Assembly: GCA_041521345.1 (NCBI GenBank)
Contig: JBGOHB010000003.1
From: Virgibacillus_N oceani_A
GTDB lineage: Bacteria > Bacillota > Bacilli > Bacillales > Amphibacillaceae
Length of the DNA stretch: 64,000 nt
Direction: 5' to 3' (one strand)
Shown here: piece by piece, positions 61,070-64,000 of the stretch
Layout of the letters: every line of letters starts with the position of its first letter
Position numbering within the stretch: the stretch's first letter is position 1
The notes under the pieces: model-generated
Told to the model about the DNA's origin: nothing
Databases searched by the model: none
Seen by the model: only the letters and a program-made list of their open reading frames with translations
Program-made: the position numbers and the translations under genes

Positions 61070-61105
61070 AAAGGGAAAAGCAATATTATACTTGCTTTTC
61101 CCTTT
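61070..61105. terminator. Bidirectional terminator
   Basis: AAAGGGAAAAGCAA (61070-61083) pairs with TTGCTTTTCCCTTT (61092-61105). It lies 12 bp past the stop of pstB and faces the PNPOx gene. Confidence 0.88.
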
Positions 61106-61116
61106 ATTCCCTCACC

Positions 61117-61950
61117 TTACCCAAACCTCCCTGAAATATAATCCATTGTCCGCTCATCTCCGGGATGATTGAAAATCACATCAGTGCGGTCAAATTCGAC
61201 TATCTCACCATGCAGGAAAAAGGCGGTTCTATCGGAAATACGTGCTGCCTGCTGCATGTTGTGTGTCACAATGACAATAGAATATTTTTTCTTTAAATCC
61301 TGAATCAGCTCTTCCACTTTTGCTGTTGACCCAGGATCCAAGGCCGATGTCGGTTCATCCATTAAAATGACATCCGGTTCGATGGCGAGACAGCGGGCGA
61401 TGCAGAGACGCTGCTGCTGACCGCCGGAAAGGCCGTATGCATTCTCTTTCAAACGATCCTTTACTTCATCCCAGATGGCCGCATCGCGAAGACTTTTTTC
61501 CACGATTTGATCCAGTACTTTCTTATTGCGGATACCATGTATTTTTGGTCCGTAGGCGACATTTTCATAAATGGATTTTGGAAATGGGTTTGGTTTTTGG
61601 AAAACCATGCCCACACGGGTTCTCAGTTCTTCCACTTTAAATGATTTATCAAGGATGCTTTTTCCCTTATATCGGATCGTACCGGTGATGCGGACGTTTG
61701 GCACAAGTTCCACCATTCGGTTTAATGTTTTAATATAAGTGGATTTACCGCAGCCGGATGGCCCGATAATCGCTGTTATTTCCTTTTCATACATCGGTAA
61801 ATTAATTTCCTTTAAAGCGTGAGTTTCCCCGTACCACAGGTTTAAATCCGTTGTATCATAGACCAGCGGCTTCAAAGCATCTGGTCCTGATGTCATTTTA
61901 TTCGGTTGTCTTGTTTTTCCAATGCTATTGATTGCTTCTGTAACACTCAT
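61117..61950 (-). CDS. pstB: Phosphate ABC transporter ATP-binding protein
   Basis: PstB powers high-affinity phosphate uptake. This 277-residue ATPase has Walker A G-P-S-G-C-G-K-S-T (about 60), the Q-loop in MVFQKPNPFPKS typical of PstB, the signature LSGGQQQRLCIARCLA and Walker B VILMDEPTSALDP. The start is ATG 61950 after AAGGAG. It is 13 bp after pstA in the pstS-pstC-pstA-pstB operon. A Pho-type operator would lie before pstS, outside the window. Confidence 0.96.
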   Translation of the reverse strand: MSVTEAINSIGKTRQPNKMTSGPDALKPLVYDTTDLNLWYGETHALKEINLPMYEKEITAIIGPSGCGKSTYIKTLNRMVELVPNVRITGTIRYKGKSILDKSFKVEELRTRVGMVFQKPNPFPKSIYENVAYGPKIHGIRNKKVLDQIVEKSLRDAAIWDEVKDRLKENAYGLSGGQQQRLCIARCLAIEPDVILMDEPTSALDPGSTAKVEELIQDLKKKYSIVIVTHNMQQAARISDRTAFFLHGEIVEFDRTDVIFNHPGDERTMDYISGRFG

Positions 61951-61963
61951 TGATTTTCACTCC

Positions 61964-62848
61964 TTAAAATCTTTTTTGGAATTTATTTCGTATAAGCACG
62001 GCAGTAGCATTCAGTGCAAACAATAATAGAAGCAATATAATGATTGTTGCTGCAGCTAAGTTTGCATATTCTGCAACGAGAGATGAATCCAGTGTCCAGT
62101 AGTAAATCTGCATTGGCAGCGCCGTGAACGTATCCATTAAGCTGCTCGGAAATGGAATAAGCAATGCAGGAATCCCAAGAACAGTTAATGGTGCTGTTTC
62201 TCCGATTGCTCGGGATAGTGCCAAAATGGATCCTGTAAGAATCCCCGGCAGTGCTGATGGCAGAATGATATTTCTAATCGTCTGCCATTTGGAGGCTCCC
62301 ATACCGTACGATGCTTCACTTAAATGCTGTGGGACAGCTCTGAGTGCTTCCTGTGCTGCTACGATAACAATAGGCAGGACAAGAAGAGATATAGTCAATC
62401 CCCCGGCAAGAACGGCATTTCCCAGATCCATAGCTCGAGCAAAGACGGTCAGCCCCAGCAGTCCATAAACGATGGACGGAACCCCAGCCAAGTTAGAAAT
62501 ATTTGTCTGGATCAGCGATTGTAGCTTTCCTTTTTTGGCATACAACTCTAGGTAAATGGCTGTGCATATTCCGATTACCATGGTGACAGGGATGACAACA
62601 AGCATGAGCCAGAATGTTCCGAGCAGTGCACCCATTATGCCGGCTCTTTCTGGGTCAGTTGATAATGCGCCTGTTAAGAAGTCCATGTTAATCCACGAAA
62701 TACCCTGGGTCAAAACGCGGGCAATCAATATACCCAATATGACGATCCCGAAAAGGGTGGCTAGGAGAAACACGATCTTAAAAAAATTGTTTTTCAGGAC
62801 CCTGCCATTTATTCTTTTTTCCATGTCGACTTTGTTTACAAGTTCCAT
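61964..62848 (-). CDS. pstA: Phosphate ABC transporter permease PstA
   Basis: This 294-residue permease has six spans and the binding-protein-dependent loop EASYGMGASKWQTIRNIILP, and it is preceded by FLTGALSTDPERAGIMGALLGT. It pairs with PstC to form the phosphate channel. ATG 62848 follows AGGGAGGAA; a longer frame from 62881 contains that site. Its start nearly touches the pstC stop. Confidence 0.95.
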   Translation of the reverse strand: MELVNKVDMEKRINGRVLKNNFFKIVFLLATLFGIVILGILIARVLTQGISWINMDFLTGALSTDPERAGIMGALLGTFWLMLVVIPVTMVIGICTAIYLELYAKKGKLQSLIQTNISNLAGVPSIVYGLLGLTVFARAMDLGNAVLAGGLTISLLVLPIVIVAAQEALRAVPQHLSEASYGMGASKWQTIRNIILPSALPGILTGSILALSRAIGETAPLTVLGIPALLIPFPSSLMDTFTALPMQIYYWTLDSSLVAEYANLAAATIIILLLLLFALNATAVLIRNKFQKRF

Positions 62849-62849
62849 T

Positions 62850-63791
62850 TTAATATTCCTCCCTGAATCTTCGAGAGACATATCGTGCCAGTAAATTCAT
62901 GATTAATGTAAAAACAAATAAGGTCATGGCGACAGCGTATAAACTATAGTAGATCGTGGTTCCGGCTGAAGCGTCACCGCTCGCTACCTCCACAATGTAC
63001 GCAGTCATTGTCTGCATGGATTGTGTCACATCAAACGTAAAGTTTTTTGAACTTCCGCTTGCAATGGTTACAATCATCGTTTCCCCGATAGCCCGTGAAA
63101 TCCCGAGTACAAAAGAGGCAATAATGCCGGATAGCGCAGCGGGAATGACTACACGAAAAGTTGTTTCCAGTTTCGTAGCCCCCATTGCAAAAGCTCCCTC
63201 CCTCATTGCATTTGGTACAGACACCATAGCGTCTTCGGATAAAGAAGCAATCATCGGGATAATCATGATACCCATTACAATTCCCGGACTAAGAATGTTT
63301 GTCACTTCTACAGCTGGAAAAATACTACGGATGACCGGTGTTACAAACGTAAAGGCAAAAAAACCATATACAATGGTAGGAATACCGGCTAGCACTTCAA
63401 GGAGTGGCTTTAATGTTCGGCGAACCTTTTCTGATGCGTATTCACTTAAATAAACAGCTGTCATGATTCCAATTGGTCCTGCAACAAGAATGGCGATAAT
63501 GGAAGAGATCAGTGTGCCTGCAAGCAACGGCAATATGCCGAATTCCGGATTCTGGCTTAATGGTCTTAACACATTACCGGTAAAAAATTCAGCAAACGGC
63601 ACGAGCTGGAAAAATTCAATCGTCTCGGACAGAAGTGTAAAGATGATTCCGACAGTAGTTAAAATAGAAATAGCGGTAATAAGAAAAAGGAGTGCAGGAA
63701 TTAGTTTTTCTTTAAATTGAGAAAAACGATTGTTTTTGTTTTTTGCATCAATCATGTCTCTTACGGAAACGGCATCTTGTTTATTTGCCAT
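62850..63791 (-). CDS. pstC: Phosphate ABC transporter permease PstC
   Basis: This 313-residue permease has six spans and the loop REGAFAMGATKLETTFRVVIP. The segments AEFFTGNVLRPLSQNPEFGI and GAFAMGATKLETT are typical of PstC. A cytoplasmic N-terminal lead of about 30 residues (ANKQDAVSVRDMIDAKNKNN) precedes the first span. The start is ATG 63791 after GGAGGGAG. It lies 87 bp after pstS. Confidence 0.95.
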   Translation of the reverse strand: MANKQDAVSVRDMIDAKNKNNRFSQFKEKLIPALLFLITAISILTTVGIIFTLLSETIEFFQLVPFAEFFTGNVLRPLSQNPEFGILPLLAGTLISSIIAILVAGPIGIMTAVYLSEYASEKVRRTLKPLLEVLAGIPTIVYGFFAFTFVTPVIRSIFPAVEVTNILSPGIVMGIMIIPMIASLSEDAMVSVPNAMREGAFAMGATKLETTFRVVIPAALSGIIASFVLGISRAIGETMIVTIASGSSKNFTFDVTQSMQTMTAYIVEVASGDASAGTTIYYSLYAVAMTLFVFTLIMNLLARYVSRRFREEY

Positions 63792-63878
63792 CGTATGTTT
63801 CTCCCTCCGGCTATAAGTCATAGAGGATGAGAGTAAACTTGTTACCCTCATCCACCATGATAGTTTCATAGTTTTAAA

Positions 63879-64000
63879 TTATTGCAGTGCTTCTAAGTCT
63901 TCAATTAAGCTTTGTGCTTCTTCATCAGGGATTGGAGCAAATCCTGTTTCCCCCGCAAAATTGTTTATATTATTCATAGCATAAATGGCAAAATCAAGTA
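63879..64000 (-). CDS. pstS: Phosphate-binding protein PstS, C-terminal end
   Basis: This partial gene leaves the window at its right edge. The last 40 residues read LDFAIYAMNNINNFAGETGF, then APIPDEEAQSLIEDLEALQ and a stop at 63879. The position before pstC and the G-F-A-P-I-P style match the end of PstS. The signal peptide and binding site are outside the window. Confidence 0.85.
   Translation of the reverse strand, partial: LDFAIYAMNNINNFAGETGFAPIPDEEAQSLIEDLEALQ

Overview
The window looks like chromosomal DNA of a low-GC, spore-forming member of the Bacillaceae, of the Oceanobacillus/Virgibacillus/Lentibacillus type. The signs are strong AGGAGG ribosome binding sites, frequent TTG and GTG starts, sigma-A promoters, acidic secreted lipoproteins, a CwlC-type sporulation amidase with a C-terminal SPOR-like region, and PadR, YtrA and ECF regulators. 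I see no tRNA, rRNA or CRISPR array. Species is inferred from gene style only.

Layout. 0-10 kb: a penicillin-binding-protein-like serine hydrolase with an apparent ATT start, an IS200 remnant, a four-gene operon (membrane protein, MacB-like ATPase and permease, PadR) behind a tandem operator, an alpha/beta hydrolase, a second serine hydrolase and ABC/NnrD debris. 10-20 kb: lipoproteins (one with a transglutaminase domain), a YhhN protein, a stand-alone purC, a YfcC-type carrier, CoxG and DinB proteins, and metA behind a SAM-I riboswitch. 20-35 kb is the accessory zone: a frameshifted VOC gene, a wrecked ISL3 transposase, a PadR-BtrH_N module under a 24-bp perfect palindrome, an internally repetitive protein, an AadK-type nucleotidyltransferase, an internally deleted erm gene, a GC-rich structured element, a duplicated VOC/DHFR-like cassette with one decayed copy, and an IS605-type TnpB element.

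35-48 kb: DUF4349 and LRR-TraB lipoproteins, an MccF-like peptidase, a broken Uma2 gene, an MhqO-type dioxygenase, a PadR-led membrane operon, an ECF sigma/anti-sigma operon whose sigma gene has no ordinary start, and ctaB. 48-58 kb: an RDD protein (second ATT start), an amine oxidase, a CDGSH protein, an amidase, DUF1028, a GNAT gene disrupted by a 73-bp inverted copy of its own 3' end, a PspC-like gene with an in-frame TGA, a YtrA-type ABC operon, and an SdpR/SdpI-like pair. 58-64 kb: a third serine hydrolase, a PNPOx protein, and pstB-pstA-pstC with the tail of pstS.

Much of the window is small regulator-plus-membrane cassettes, each apparently controlled by its own repressor at a palindrome: three PadR, one GntR/YtrA and one ArsR. 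The oddest items are the exact 73-bp inverted duplication, three genes whose best ribosome binding sites point to ATT or ATC, the startless sigma gene, the PadR-BtrH_N module and the GC-rich folded element at 27.4 kb.
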